DNA from: Pseudomonas mosselii | GTDB lineage: Bacteria; Pseudomonadota; Gammaproteobacteria; Pseudomonadales; Pseudomonadaceae | Assembly (NCBI RefSeq): GCF_005796105.1 | Contig: NZ_VAUO01000011.1 | Span: forward strand, 52,052-116,051 | Reading direction: 5' to 3' | DNA: 64,000 nt | Part shown: in pieces, positions 25,063 to 34,151 of the stretch | Layout of the letters: every line of letters starts with the position of its first letter | Position numbering within the stretch: the first letter of the stretch is position 1 | Notes under the pieces: model-generated | Told to the model about the DNA's origin: nothing | The model's database searches: none | The model's input: only the letters and a program-made list of their open reading frames with translations | Translations under genes and position numbers: made by a program

Positions 25063-25329
25063 CACCTTTCCGCCCTTACGGCGGGTCCCTTTTTGAAGCA
25101 TCAAAAAGGAACCAAAAAATGCTCGCTCCATTCATTCGGCCCCTGCGCTTCGCTCCGGGGTTCCCTCGCTGCGGTGACTTGCGGGCCCGCGCGGCCTGCG
25201 ACTTGCTACGCAAGTCTACATCTCGCGCCTTCGGCTGCGCCGAAGGGTGCTGCGCACCTTGGGCCCTACAGTCACCTCCGCTCGGCCTACTGAAGTCGCG
25301 AAGTTAGGGGTGGCGCCTGGACTGGCGCA
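25063..25329 (+). repeat. Left arm of large inverted repeat
   Basis: Begins with CACCTTTCCGCCCTTACGGC and continues through GGCCCCTGCGC, CAAGTCTACATCTCGCGCC and a run ending near TGAAGTCGC. The reverse complement of 25751-26009 follows the same order with scattered differences. Arm borders are approximate. Confidence 0.8.
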
Positions 25330-25400
25330 GCTAACCGCTAGTTGCAGTTGTGGGAACTCCGGATTACATGAATACGCCAAGCCTGAACCCAGCGCTGCAC

Positions 25401-25620
25401 CTGTAGGAGCGGCCTTGTGCCGCGAACACCGGCACAGCCGATGCCATCCACCGCGTTGCCTGCTTCGCGGGACAAGCCCGCTCTCATAGAGCTACACATA
25501 ACTTGTTGATTTAAAAGTAATCTGTGGGAGCGGGCTTGCCCGCGAACACCGGCAAAGCCGGTGCCATCCACCGAGTCGCCTGCTTCGCGGGCAAGTCGGG
25601 GCGCCGAACCGCCGCTCCCA
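25401..25620. repeat. Two direct REP-type units
   Basis: Two units of 85-100 bases, at about 25401-25485 and 25521-25620, share the order GGAGCGG, CGCGAACACCGGC, GCCATCCACCG and CCTGCTTCGCGGG. They are typical P. putida REP sequences able to form hairpins. Confidence 0.8.
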
Positions 25621-25696
25621 CAGGGTACGCGGAGCGCTTGCGAAATCAGTTCTCTGCGCGACAGCGCAGCCCAAAGGGCTGGGTGATCTCCTACAG
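25618..25696. repeat. Repeat copy A (shared with 43690-43770)
   Basis: Contains CCCACAGGGTACGCGG, GCGCTTGCGAAATCAGTTCT, CTGCGCGACAGCGC and AGGGCTGGGTGA in order, as at 43690-43770, with few differences. Confidence 0.8.
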
Positions 25697-25750
25697 GATT
25701 GCGCAAAGCCTGAATTGCACAGAACTTCAGAACTTGCTCTTGCTTCTAAG

Positions 25751-26009
25751 CGCGCAATAGTCCAAGCGCCGCCAATTGCGACTTCAGGAGGCCGAGTGTA
25801 GGCGTCTGTAGGGCCAGGTGCGCAGCACCCTTCGGCGTAGCCGAAGGCGCGAGATGTAGACTTGCGCAGCAAGTCGTAGGCCGCGCGGGCCCGAAAGGCG
25901 CCGGAGCGAGGGAACCCCTGCGCGTAGCGCAGGGGCCGGATGATGGAGCGGGACGGCTTTGGTTACTTTGGCCACGACCAAAGTAACCCGCCGTAAGGGC
26001 GGAAAGGTG
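25751..26009 (-). repeat. Right arm of large inverted repeat
   Basis: On the minus strand it begins with CACCTTTCCGCCCTTACGGC at 26009 and matches the left arm through to CCTGAAGTCGCA. It additionally contains an inner palindrome ACTTTGGTCGTGGCCAAAGT absent from the left arm. Confidence 0.8.
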
Positions 26010-26084
26010 CCTAAAAGTCGACATCGCCAACGAATGCGCACACATCTCCAAAAACAAACACGTTGGCCATCGAGCCCAAACGAA

Positions 26085-26549
26085 TCAAATCAAAACCCGC
26101 GAACTCGCCACAACCACCACCCCAACCCCAATCAGCAAGTTAGCGCCGACCATCCGTCGAATCCGCCCCAACACCCCAGCGCCCGCCGCCCAATCCTCAG
26201 CCTGCACTGCCGCCCGCAACTCCGGCAGCAATAGTGATTGAACCCGCATGAACAAGGCGAACATGACGATCCCTGCGCCGATCATCACCTGCACATAGCG
26301 CGGCGCCGTCTCGAACCCGGCGAAGCGCAGGTGGATCATGCCCACCCCGCTGACAGCCAGAATCGCCACCGCCAGCCAGACCCATCCGAAGAAGCGTCGG
26401 AAAACTTCCACCCACAAGCGCAGCCGAGCCGGCCCTTCCAGCGTTGTAGCCGTTGCCGGGCGCAGCACCAGCCAGGCGAAGAACATCCCGCCGACCCAGA
26501 CCAGGGCAGCCAGGACATGCAGTGTGTAGGGCAGGGCAAAGGCGAGCAT
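26085..26549 (-). CDS. CopD-family membrane protein
   Basis: The 154-residue protein has four hydrophobic helices (about 3-24, 46-67, 80-100 and 125-148) and matches the CopD/YcnJ-type domain (LHVLAALVWVGGMFFAW). Family members are linked to copper handling, but the single-domain version has no proven function. ATG 26549 is preferred because GGAG lies six bases upstream; ATG 26561, four codons earlier, overlaps that site. It diverges from dinG, with the nearest repeat block downstream. Confidence 0.8.
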   Translation of the reverse strand: MLAFALPYTLHVLAALVWVGGMFFAWLVLRPATATTLEGPARLRLWVEVFRRFFGWVWLAVAILAVSGVGMIHLRFAGFETAPRYVQVMIGAGIVMFALFMRVQSLLLPELRAAVQAEDWAAGAGVLGRIRRMVGANLLIGVGVVVVASSRVLI

Positions 26550-26647
26550 GCGGATCTCCATGCGGCATAAAGGTCAATAGCGGGGTATGATAGCCGGCCC
26601 ATGCGAAACACTGAAAATATATCCAGCCCTCCGGGCGCCCGCAGACC

Positions 26648-28792
26648 ATGATCAGCAACGAACTCAAAGCCACCATCCAGGGCGCCTATTCGCGTTTCCT
26701 CGAAGCCAAAAGCCTCAAGCCACGCTATGGCCAGCGCCTGATGATCGCCGAAGTCGCCAAGGTACTTGGCGACATCGCCTGTGACGACGAAGGTCGCCGT
26801 GCCGGCGAGCCAGCGGTGGTCGCGGTCGAGGCCGGCACTGGTACCGGCAAGACGGTCGCCTACAGCCTGGCTGCGATTCCGGCAGCCAAGGCGGCCGGCA
26901 AGCGCCTGGTGATCGCCACCGCGACCGTCGCGCTGCAGGAGCAGATCGTGTTCAAGGACCTGCCCGACCTGATGCGCAACAGCGGGCTGAATTTCAGTTT
27001 CGCCCTGGCCAAGGGCCGTGGCCGCTACCTGTGCCTGTCCAAGCTCGACATCCTGCTGCAAGAGGGCCACGCCCAGTCGGCCACCGCCCAGTTGTTCGAG
27101 GAAGAAGGCTTTCGCATCGAGGTCGACGAGCGCAGCCAGAAGCTGTTCAACAGCATGATCGAGAAGCTCGCCGGCAATCGTTGGGACGGCGACCGCGACA
27201 GCTGGTCGGAAACCATCGAGGACCAGGACTGGGCGCGCCTGACCACCGACCACGGCCAGTGCACCGGCCGGCACTGCCCCAACTTTCAGCAGTGCGTTTT
27301 CTATAAGGCCCGTGAAGGCATGGGCAAGGTCGATGTGATCGTCACCAACCATGACATGGTCCTGGCCGACCTCGCCCTGGGCGGTGGCGCGGTGCTGCCC
27401 GACCCGCGCGACACGATGTACGTGTTCGACGAAGGCCACCACCTGCCTGACAAGGCCATCGGTCATTTCGCCCATTATTCGCGTCTGCGTTCCACCGCCG
27501 AATGGCTGGAGCAGACGGCCAAGAACCTCACCAAGCTGCTGGCCCAGCATCCGTTGCCGGGCGATCTGGGGCGCTATATCGAGCAAGTCCCCGAGCTGGC
27601 GCGGGAAGTGCGAACCCAGCAGCAGTTCATGTTCACCCTCTGCGAGCAGGTGGCGGACTTCCGTACTGGCGAGGACGTCGAGGGCCGTGATCGCCCGCGG
27701 TATCGTTTCGAGGGCGGCGTGGTCCCCGAGCAAATTCGCGAGGTGGGCATCGAGCTGAAAAAAGGCTTTGCTCGCCTCAATGACCTGTTTACCCGCCTGG
27801 CCGACCTGCTCAAGGAAGGCATGGACGGTGAGAACAGCATCGGCATCGCCAGTCACCAGGCCGAGGAGTGGTACCCGCTGTTCGGCAGCCTGGTGACGCG
27901 CGCCCAGGGCAACTGGGAGTTGTGGACCGCTTTCACCGCCGAAGACCCTGAGGACAGCCCGCCCATGGCCCGGTGGCTGACGCTGGCCGAAAGTGGCGCG
28001 TTGTTCGATATCGAGGTCAATGCCAGCCCTATCCTGGCCGCTGAGATGCTGCGCAAGAGCCTGTGGAATGTCGCCCACGGCGCCTTGGTGACCTCTGCGA
28101 CGCTGACCGCACTGGGCAAGTTCGATCGTTTTCGCATGCGTTCGGGCCTGCCGCGCGATGCCGTGCAGTGCGTGGTGCCGAGCCCGTTCGTGCATGGCGA
28201 TGCCGGCCTGTTGCGAGTGCCAGACCTGGGTGCCGATCCACGGGACGCCACGGCGCATACGGCGGCGATCATCCGCGAGCTGCCAGCTATCGTCGAAGAA
28301 GCTCGTGGCGCGTTGGTGCTGTTTTCGTCGCGCAAGCAGATGCAGGACGTGTTCGATGGCCTGGACCGCGACTGGCGCAAGCTGGTGCTGATCCAGGGCA
28401 ACCTGTCCAAGCAGGAGACGCTCAACAAACACAAGGCGCGGGTCGACGATGGCCAGCACAGCGTACTGTTCGGCCTGGCCAGCTTCGCCGAAGGTGTCGA
28501 CCTGCCCGGTGCCTACTGCGAGCATGTGGTGATCGCCAAGATCCCGTTCTCGGTGCCGGATGATCCGGTCGAGGCGGCGTTGTCCGAATGGATCGAGGCG
28601 CGCGGCGGTAACCCGTTCATGGAAATTGCCGTGCCCGACGCCTCGTTGAAGTTGATCCAGGCCTGCGGGCGGCTGCTGCGAACCGAGCAGGATCGCGGGG
28701 TGATCACCTTGCTCGACCGGCGTCTGGTCACCCAACGCTATGGCAAGGCTATCCTCAACGCACTGCCGCCGTTCCGGCGCGAAATCGGCTGA
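26648..28792 (+). CDS. dinG: ATP-dependent DNA helicase DinG
   Basis: DinG (714 residues) is an XPD-like superfamily 2 helicase with 5'-3' polarity that unwinds R-loops and forked DNA. Walker A is AGTGTGKT (62-69), the DEAH-type box is DEGH (260-263), and four Cys at 128, 204, 209 and 215 match the [4Fe-4S] cluster positions. Motifs V and VI appear as ASFAEGVDLPG and ACGRLLRTEQDRG. Length agrees with E. coli DinG (716). The Shine-Dalgarno is weak. A stem-loop (28796-28814, CCGGAGCA with TGCTCCGG) follows the stop. Confidence 0.96.
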   Translation: MISNELKATIQGAYSRFLEAKSLKPRYGQRLMIAEVAKVLGDIACDDEGRRAGEPAVVAVEAGTGTGKTVAYSLAAIPAAKAAGKRLVIATATVALQEQIVFKDLPDLMRNSGLNFSFALAKGRGRYLCLSKLDILLQEGHAQSATAQLFEEEGFRIEVDERSQKLFNSMIEKLAGNRWDGDRDSWSETIEDQDWARLTTDHGQCTGRHCPNFQQCVFYKAREGMGKVDVIVTNHDMVLADLALGGGAVLPDPRDTMYVFDEGHHLPDKAIGHFAHYSRLRSTAEWLEQTAKNLTKLLAQHPLPGDLGRYIEQVPELAREVRTQQQFMFTLCEQVADFRTGEDVEGRDRPRYRFEGGVVPEQIREVGIELKKGFARLNDLFTRLADLLKEGMDGENSIGIASHQAEEWYPLFGSLVTRAQGNWELWTAFTAEDPEDSPPMARWLTLAESGALFDIEVNASPILAAEMLRKSLWNVAHGALVTSATLTALGKFDRFRMRSGLPRDAVQCVVPSPFVHGDAGLLRVPDLGADPRDATAHTAAIIRELPAIVEEARGALVLFSSRKQMQDVFDGLDRDWRKLVLIQGNLSKQETLNKHKARVDDGQHSVLFGLASFAEGVDLPGAYCEHVVIAKIPFSVPDDPVEAALSEWIEARGGNPFMEIAVPDASLKLIQACGRLLRTEQDRGVITLLDRRLVTQRYGKAILNALPPFRREIG

Positions 28793-28873
28793 CCCCCGGA
28801 GCACGATGCTCCGGTCCGTTGTTCATCACGCTGTCGCGAACCCGTGAGGGTTCAGAAGGAGATCGACCGCCCC

Positions 28874-31102
28874 ATGATCCGTCGCACCTTGCCCGCCATG
28901 CTCACCCTGTTGTTCAGCGCGCCATTGCTCGCTGGGCAACAGACCCTGTTCAGTTTCGTGCGTCCGGCTTCGGTGGTGAACGTGATCACCCAGGATGCCG
29001 GGATGCCGCAGTACAATGCGGAGCAGACCGCTGAGGGCGAAGTGTTGCGGCGCGTGGTGTTCAACCCGGCGGCCCAGCCGACACTTCGCTTGGCCCCGCA
29101 AGCGGGAGTCTGGGACTGGTCTGCTGGGCGTTTTCTCACGCTGCGCCTGCAAAGCGCCATGGATTGGGCGTTGACGGTGGACGTGCAGGTCACCGACAGC
29201 GACGGGCGGAGCCTGAACAGCCGAATCGACTTGCCGGCCGGGCCTGCACAAACCGTCATGATCCCACTCACCGCCCGCTCGCCGCTCAGCCAGGGTATGC
29301 GCGCCGGCCCACCGATGCCGTGGAGTTACGAGGGGCAACGCCTGCTGCTGACTAGCAGCAATGGCGCGTTGGACCTTAAGCAGGTGGCTTCTGTCAGCCT
29401 CAGCATTCCCAACCCCAAGGTGGCCCAGAGCCTGCTGATCGAGCGGGTCGGCCTGCAGGATGACGAGCAGGCCTACCAAGCGGCCTATCATGAGCTGATC
29501 GACAGCTATGGCCAGTCCACCCGGGGGCAGTGGCCGGAAAAGATCACCAGCGAAGACCTGCTCAAGGCTGCCGACAACCGCGAGCAAGCGCAGCTCAAGA
29601 CCTGGCTGGCCGAACGCGACAAGCTTGGCTTGGACCCGTACGGCGGCGTCCGAGCCGGGCCAGCCTTCGAAGCCAAGGGCTTTTTCCGCACCGAAAAACG
29701 CGACGGGCGCTGGTATCTGGTCACGCCCGACGGCCATCCGTTCTATTCGCTGGGCGTCAATGCTGTGGCAGTCGACGGTGGGCGTACTTATGTCGAAGGC
29801 CGTGAAGGCATGTTCAGGGACTTGCCCGCTGAGGGTGAGCCACTGGCTGCATTTTATGGGCAGGGCAACAACGATGATGGCAACGCGTCGTCTGACGGCC
29901 GGCATTTCAAGCAGGGGCGCTGGTTCGACTTCTATGCGGCCAACCTGCAACGTACCTACGGCAAGGCGTGCCAGACTGGGCCGCAGGAACCGGCCTGCGC
30001 GCCATTCGCTTTTGATGCGCCGCGCTGGCAGGCGCACACCCTCGATCGGCTGCAAGCCTGGGGCTTCAACACCCTTGGCAACTGGAGCGACCCTGAGCTG
30101 GAACAGGCCAAGCGCATGCCCTACACCTTGCCGCTGTCGATCGTCGGTGACTACGCCAGCATCAGCACCGGCATGGACTGGTGGGGGCGCATGCCCGATC
30201 CGTTCGATCCGCGTTTTGCCATGGCCACCGAGCGCGCCGTCGCCATCGCGGCGCGCGACCATCGCGATGACCCCTGGCTGATCGGCTATTTCGCCGACAA
30301 TGAACTGGCTTGGGCTGCGCCGGGCGATGACCCCAAGGCCCGCTATGGCCTGGCCTACGGCACCTTGCGCCTGACCACCGACGTGCCCGCCAAGCGTGCT
30401 TTCCTCAAGCAACTGCGCGACAAGTACCGCAATCAGGAAGGGCTCTCGAAGGCCTGGGGCATCGAGCTAAGCGCCTGGGAACTGATGGAAGACCCAGGCT
30501 TCGAGGCGCCGTTGCCCAACCCTGAGCACCCGGAGATCGAACGCGATTACCAGTACTTCCAGCAGGTGTTCGCCCAGACCTATTTCAAGACCATCTCCGA
30601 TGCCCTGAAGTGGCATGCACCGAACCACCTGTTGCTGGGGGGGCGCTATGCGGTCAGTACGCCGGAAGCGGTGAAGGCCTGTAGCGAGTTCTGTGACGTG
30701 CTGAGTTTCAACTTCTATACGCTCAAGCCAGAGGATGGCTACGACTTCGCCCGCCTGGCCGAGTTGGACAAGCCAGTGTTGGTCTCGGAGTTTCAGTTCG
30801 GTTCGCGCGATCGTGGCCCGTTCTGGCCAGGGCCTGTGGAAGTGGCCAGGGAGGAGGACCGGGGGCCGGCCTATGCGGCGTTCCTCAAGGCAGCTCTGGC
30901 CCAGCCTATGATCGTCGGGGTGCATTGGTTCCAGTACCTCGACCAGCCCGCCAGTGGCCGCCTGCTCGATGGCGAGAATGGCCACCTTGGGCTGGTGGCC
31001 ATTACCGATGTGGCGTATCCGGGGTTTGTCGAATCGGTGCGCAGGAGCAACCTGCAAGCCGTTGGTCAGGTGCGCGCCGTATTGGAGAAACCCGCGCAGT
31101 GA
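28874..31102 (+). CDS. Secreted glycoside hydrolase, beta-agarase-like
   Basis: The 742-residue product has a signal peptide (MLTLLFSAPLLAG), an N-terminal beta-sandwich-like region (about 25-200) and a TIM-barrel glycosidase domain (about 280-720). GYFADNELAW (acid/base Asn476-Glu477) and VLVSEFQFG (nucleophile Glu639) match clan GH-A enzymes such as GH42/GH50 agarase-like proteins. The true substrate is unknown; an exopolysaccharide or plant or algal galactan is possible. AAGGAG lies about 12 bases before ATG 28874, and a small hairpin (28838-28853) precedes it. It follows dinG by 80 bases but is probably separately transcribed. Confidence 0.82.
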   Translation: MIRRTLPAMLTLLFSAPLLAGQQTLFSFVRPASVVNVITQDAGMPQYNAEQTAEGEVLRRVVFNPAAQPTLRLAPQAGVWDWSAGRFLTLRLQSAMDWALTVDVQVTDSDGRSLNSRIDLPAGPAQTVMIPLTARSPLSQGMRAGPPMPWSYEGQRLLLTSSNGALDLKQVASVSLSIPNPKVAQSLLIERVGLQDDEQAYQAAYHELIDSYGQSTRGQWPEKITSEDLLKAADNREQAQLKTWLAERDKLGLDPYGGVRAGPAFEAKGFFRTEKRDGRWYLVTPDGHPFYSLGVNAVAVDGGRTYVEGREGMFRDLPAEGEPLAAFYGQGNNDDGNASSDGRHFKQGRWFDFYAANLQRTYGKACQTGPQEPACAPFAFDAPRWQAHTLDRLQAWGFNTLGNWSDPELEQAKRMPYTLPLSIVGDYASISTGMDWWGRMPDPFDPRFAMATERAVAIAARDHRDDPWLIGYFADNELAWAAPGDDPKARYGLAYGTLRLTTDVPAKRAFLKQLRDKYRNQEGLSKAWGIELSAWELMEDPGFEAPLPNPEHPEIERDYQYFQQVFAQTYFKTISDALKWHAPNHLLLGGRYAVSTPEAVKACSEFCDVLSFNFYTLKPEDGYDFARLAELDKPVLVSEFQFGSRDRGPFWPGPVEVAREEDRGPAYAAFLKAALAQPMIVGVHWFQYLDQPASGRLLDGENGHLGLVAITDVAYPGFVESVRRSNLQAVGQVRAVLEKPAQ

Positions 31103-31226
31103 GTGCCTTGCGCTTCAACCAAAGCGGGGTTTACTGGCGCCCAACACGCGACATCCAGTAGGCAAATCGCTTAACTACTGAAACAATGCACGCCTTTGCC
31201 AGCCAGGTCGTTCGGAGAGGTAGCGG

Positions 31227-32372
31227 GTGCAGATCCAGGGTCACTATGAGCTGAAGTTCGAGGCGGTGCGCGATGCCTTCGCCGCGTTGTTCGAAGATCC
31301 CCAGGAGCGTGGTGCTGCGCTGTGCATCCAGGTCGGCGGCCAGACCGTGGTTGACCTCTGGGCCGGCAGCGCTGACAAGGACGGCCGTGAGGCCTGGCAC
31401 AGCGATACCATCGCCAACCTGTTCTCATGTACCAAGACCTTCACTGCTGTCACTGCCCTGCAACTGGTGGGCGAGGGCAAGCTGGCGCTCGATGCCCCGG
31501 TGGCCCGCTATTGGCCGGAGTTCGCCCAGGCCGGTAAGGAAGCCATCACCCTGCGCCAGTTGCTCAGCCACCGTGCCGGCCTGCCGGCCATCCGCCAATT
31601 GCTGCCGGCAGACATGCTCTACGACTGGCAGGCCATGGTCGACGCCTTGGTCGCCGAGACGCCCTGGTGGGAGCCTGGCACCGCACATGGCTACGCCGCA
31701 ATCACCTATGGCTGGCTGATCGGTGAGTTGATCCGCCGTGCCGATGGCCGTGGCCCTGGCGATTCGATCGTGGCACGGACCGCCAGGCCACTGGGCCTGG
31801 ACTTCCATGTTGGCCTTGCCGACGATGAATTCCATCGTGTGGCGCATATCGCGCGCGGCAAGGGCAATCCCGGTGATGCGGCCGCTCAGCGCCTGTTGCA
31901 GGTGACCTTGCGTGAACCCGAGGCACTCTCGACGCGTGCCTTCACCAACCCGCCAGCCATCCTGACTAGCACCAACAAGCCGCAGTGGCGGCGCATGCAG
32001 CAGCCGGCGGCCAACGGCCATGGCAATGCGCGCAGCCTGGCCGGCTTCTATGCCGGCCTGCTCGACGGCAGCCTGCTTGAGTCCGAATTGCTCGATGAAC
32101 TGACCCGCGAACACAGCCTTGGTGATGATCGTACCCTGCTCACCCAGACGCGCTTCGGCCTGGGCTGCATGCTTGACCAACCGCACGTGGCCAACGCCAC
32201 CTTCGGTCTCGGCGCGCGTGCCTTCGGTCACCCTGGCGCGGGGGGCTCGGTGGGCTTCGCCGACCCCGAATACGACGTGGCCTTTGGCTTTGTCACCAAT
32301 ACCCTGGGGCCCTACGTGCTGATGGATCCGCGTGCCCAGCAGCTGGTACGGGTTCTGGGTGAGTGCCTTTGA
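31227..32372 (+). CDS. Serine hydrolase of the beta-lactamase/EstB family
   Basis: The 381-residue protein has the class-C beta-lactamase-like fold: SxxK as SCTK (Ser67, Lys70), Tyr156 in HGYAAITYGW, and a C-terminal HPGAGGSVGF in place of the KTG motif. This set is typical of cytoplasmic esterases (EstB-type) rather than true beta-lactamases. There is no signal peptide. GTG 31227 is supported by GGAGAGG six bases upstream. Substrate unknown; an ester or short-chain lactone is likely. Confidence 0.87.
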   Translation: MQIQGHYELKFEAVRDAFAALFEDPQERGAALCIQVGGQTVVDLWAGSADKDGREAWHSDTIANLFSCTKTFTAVTALQLVGEGKLALDAPVARYWPEFAQAGKEAITLRQLLSHRAGLPAIRQLLPADMLYDWQAMVDALVAETPWWEPGTAHGYAAITYGWLIGELIRRADGRGPGDSIVARTARPLGLDFHVGLADDEFHRVAHIARGKGNPGDAAAQRLLQVTLREPEALSTRAFTNPPAILTSTNKPQWRRMQQPAANGHGNARSLAGFYAGLLDGSLLESELLDELTREHSLGDDRTLLTQTRFGLGCMLDQPHVANATFGLGARAFGHPGAGGSVGFADPEYDVAFGFVTNTLGPYVLMDPRAQQLVRVLGECL

Positions 32373-32471
32373 TCGGGTAACGCGGGTATTGCCCGGTCCC
32401 ATTGACTATCCTCAATGCCGACGCCTGATACGTGTGGGCAAAATCTCTTTCTATTTCATGGTGTATCGCTG

Positions 32472-33455
32472 ATGTCTTCACACAAAACCTTAGCACTCGC
32501 CCTGTGCCTGGCCATGACCGGCTGCGCCAGCCACTCGCAGGATGCCTCCAAAGACGAGGGCTTGAGCTGGTGGCCCTTCGGTTCGGACAAGGTCGCCGAC
32601 AAGGAAGTGAAGCAAGCCGTTACCGAGAACGTCGCCAAGGCCGATGCCAAGTCCGAGAGCGGTAGCCGCTGGTGGTGGCCGTTCGGCGGGGACGACAGCA
32701 AGCCGCAGGCCGCTGCCGTGCCGAAGATCGACCAGAAAGCCACCCAGGCCTGGCTCGACCAGTACGAACCCAAGGTGCGCGAAGCCATCAAGGGCAGCAA
32801 GTTCGAGCTGGAGCGCCGTGAAGACGTGCTCGCGGTGACCATCCCGGTGGACGGTTCGTACAACCCGGACCGTCCGAACATGTTGCTGCCGGTGACCCTT
32901 GGCCCGATCACCCAGGTGGCCAAGGCCATCGAGTCCGACAGCAAGACTGCGATCCTGATCCTCGGCCACGGCGACAGCACCGGCGCCACCGCTGCCAATC
33001 AGAAACTCAGCCTTGAACGCGCCGCCTCGGTGTCGGCGATCTTCCGCCTGAGCGGCCTGCAACGCGACCGCTTGATGCTCAAGGGCATGGGTTCGGTGAT
33101 GCCGCGTGCGGCCAACGACAGCGCTGCTGGGCGTGCCTTGAACCGCCGCGTGGAACTGCTGCTGACCCCGCAGAACACCATGGTCGCGCTGCTGGCCAAG
33201 TACCAGCAACCAAACCTGAGCCCTGCGCCAACCTCGCTGGTGGCGAGTCAGGAAGCCAAGGCTCCTGCCGTGGCGGCTGCCAAACCTGCTGCAAAACCTG
33301 TCGCCAAGGCGGCCGCGAAGAAACCCGTGGCCAAAGCCAAGGCGCCGGTCAAAGCCACTGCCGCCAAGAAGAAAGCCGCGCCTGCCAAGCCTGCGGCGAA
33401 GACCGCCAGCACTGACAAGAAAGTCGCTGCCAACAGCCCTGCGAAGACCAACTGA
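32472..33455 (+). CDS. OmpA-domain lipoprotein with WWPFG motifs and Lys/Ala-rich tail
   Basis: The 327-residue protein has a lipobox (LAMTGC, Cys18), then two copies of a WWPFG motif at 33-37 and 68-72, each followed by an acidic or polar run. The OmpA-type domain (about 120-240) contains ILGHGDSTGATAANQ and NRRVELLL. The last 75 residues are an Ala/Lys/Pro-rich low-complexity tail resembling histone H1 or AlgP tails. It should be outer-membrane anchored and bind peptidoglycan. No strong Shine-Dalgarno is seen. It ends 19 bases before pdxH. Confidence 0.87.
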   Translation: MSSHKTLALALCLAMTGCASHSQDASKDEGLSWWPFGSDKVADKEVKQAVTENVAKADAKSESGSRWWWPFGGDDSKPQAAAVPKIDQKATQAWLDQYEPKVREAIKGSKFELERREDVLAVTIPVDGSYNPDRPNMLLPVTLGPITQVAKAIESDSKTAILILGHGDSTGATAANQKLSLERAASVSAIFRLSGLQRDRLMLKGMGSVMPRAANDSAAGRALNRRVELLLTPQNTMVALLAKYQQPNLSPAPTSLVASQEAKAPAVAAAKPAAKPVAKAAAKKPVAKAKAPVKATAAKKKAAPAKPAAKTASTDKKVAANSPAKTN

Positions 33456-33474
33456 TCGTCAAGGAAACGCAGCC

Positions 33475-34122
33475 ATGACCCAATCCCTGGCCGATATGCG
33501 CCGCGACTACACCCGTGATGGCTTGGCCGAAGCCCAGGCCCCGGGTGAGCCGTTCGCACTCTTTCACCAATGGTTCGCCGATGCGGTGAACACTGAGCAG
33601 TTGCCGGTGGAAGCTAACGCTATGACCCTGGCCACCGTCGATGCCGACGGCCGCCCGCATTGCCGCGTGCTGCTACTCAAGGCCCTCGATGCGCACGGGT
33701 TCACGTTCTTCACCAACTACGAAAGCGCCAAGGGCCAGCACCTTGCGGCGAACCCTTTTGCCGCCATGACTTTTTTCTGGCCGGCGCTGGAGCGTCAGGT
33801 GCGCATCGAGGGGCGGGTGGAGAAAGTCTCGGCCAAGGAATCGGACGACTACTACCAGGTGCGTCCGTTGGGCAGTCGCCTGGGAGCCTGGGCCTCGCCG
33901 CAGAGCCGGGTGATTGCCGACCGCACCGAGCTTGAAGACATGGTGAAGGCCACTCAAGCGCGCTTTAGTGACACCCAGCCGCATTGCCCCGAGCACTGGG
34001 GCGGTTACCGCTTGCTGCCAGAACGCATCGAGTTCTGGCAGGGACGTGCCAGCCGTCTGCATGACCGGCTCAACTACCGTCTGGTAGATGGACAGTGGGT
34101 ACGCGAGCGCCTGGCGCCTTGA
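33475..34122 (+). CDS. pdxH: Pyridoxamine 5'-phosphate oxidase
   Basis: PdxH (215 residues) oxidises pyridoxamine/pyridoxine phosphate to pyridoxal phosphate using FMN. Characteristic blocks are MTLATVDADGRPHCRVLLLK, FFTNYESAKG, and the C-terminal signature EFWQGRASRLHDR. Length matches E. coli PdxH (218). AAGGAAA precedes the ATG. It may share a transcript with the OmpA lipoprotein upstream. An 8-bp GC stem-loop without T-run follows at 34130-34148. Confidence 0.97.
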   Translation: MTQSLADMRRDYTRDGLAEAQAPGEPFALFHQWFADAVNTEQLPVEANAMTLATVDADGRPHCRVLLLKALDAHGFTFFTNYESAKGQHLAANPFAAMTFFWPALERQVRIEGRVEKVSAKESDDYYQVRPLGSRLGAWASPQSRVIADRTELEDMVKATQARFSDTQPHCPEHWGGYRLLPERIEFWQGRASRLHDRLNYRLVDGQWVRERLAP

Positions 34123-34129
34123 AATCCAC

Positions 34130-34148
34130 GGGGCTGCGTCGCAGCCCC
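34130..34148. terminator. Stem-loop between pdxH and a convergent gene
   Basis: GGGGCTGC and GCAGCCCC with a 3-base loop, between convergent stop codons; no U-run, so termination is uncertain. Confidence 0.5.
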
Positions 34149-34151
34149 TGA

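Larger units (their letters stand above)
25000..26084. other. Non-coding block of repeats
   Basis: This 1.1-kb stretch has no convincing gene. It consists of a 260-bp inverted repeat (arms at 25063-25329 and 25751-26009) enclosing two direct REP-type units and an 80-base sequence that recurs at 43.7 kb. Short frames inside are translations of repeat sequence. Confidence 0.85.

Noticed and set aside
25401..25620. Possible CRISPR array
   Set aside because: Only two imperfect units with internal dyads of REP type; no regular spacers and no cas genes.
25338..26057. Several 80-120-codon frames in the repeat block
   Set aside because: They translate REP and inverted-repeat DNA; similar peptides appear at 43.4-43.8 kb from the same repeats. 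No ribosome-binding sites.
26336..28804. An 822-codon minus-strand frame across dinG
   Set aside because: Antisense of a gene with all helicase motifs; translation is low-complexity and matches no domain.
28826..30412. A 528-codon minus-strand frame across the glycoside hydrolase gene
   Set aside because: Antisense shadow; the plus strand has signal peptide and catalytic motifs.
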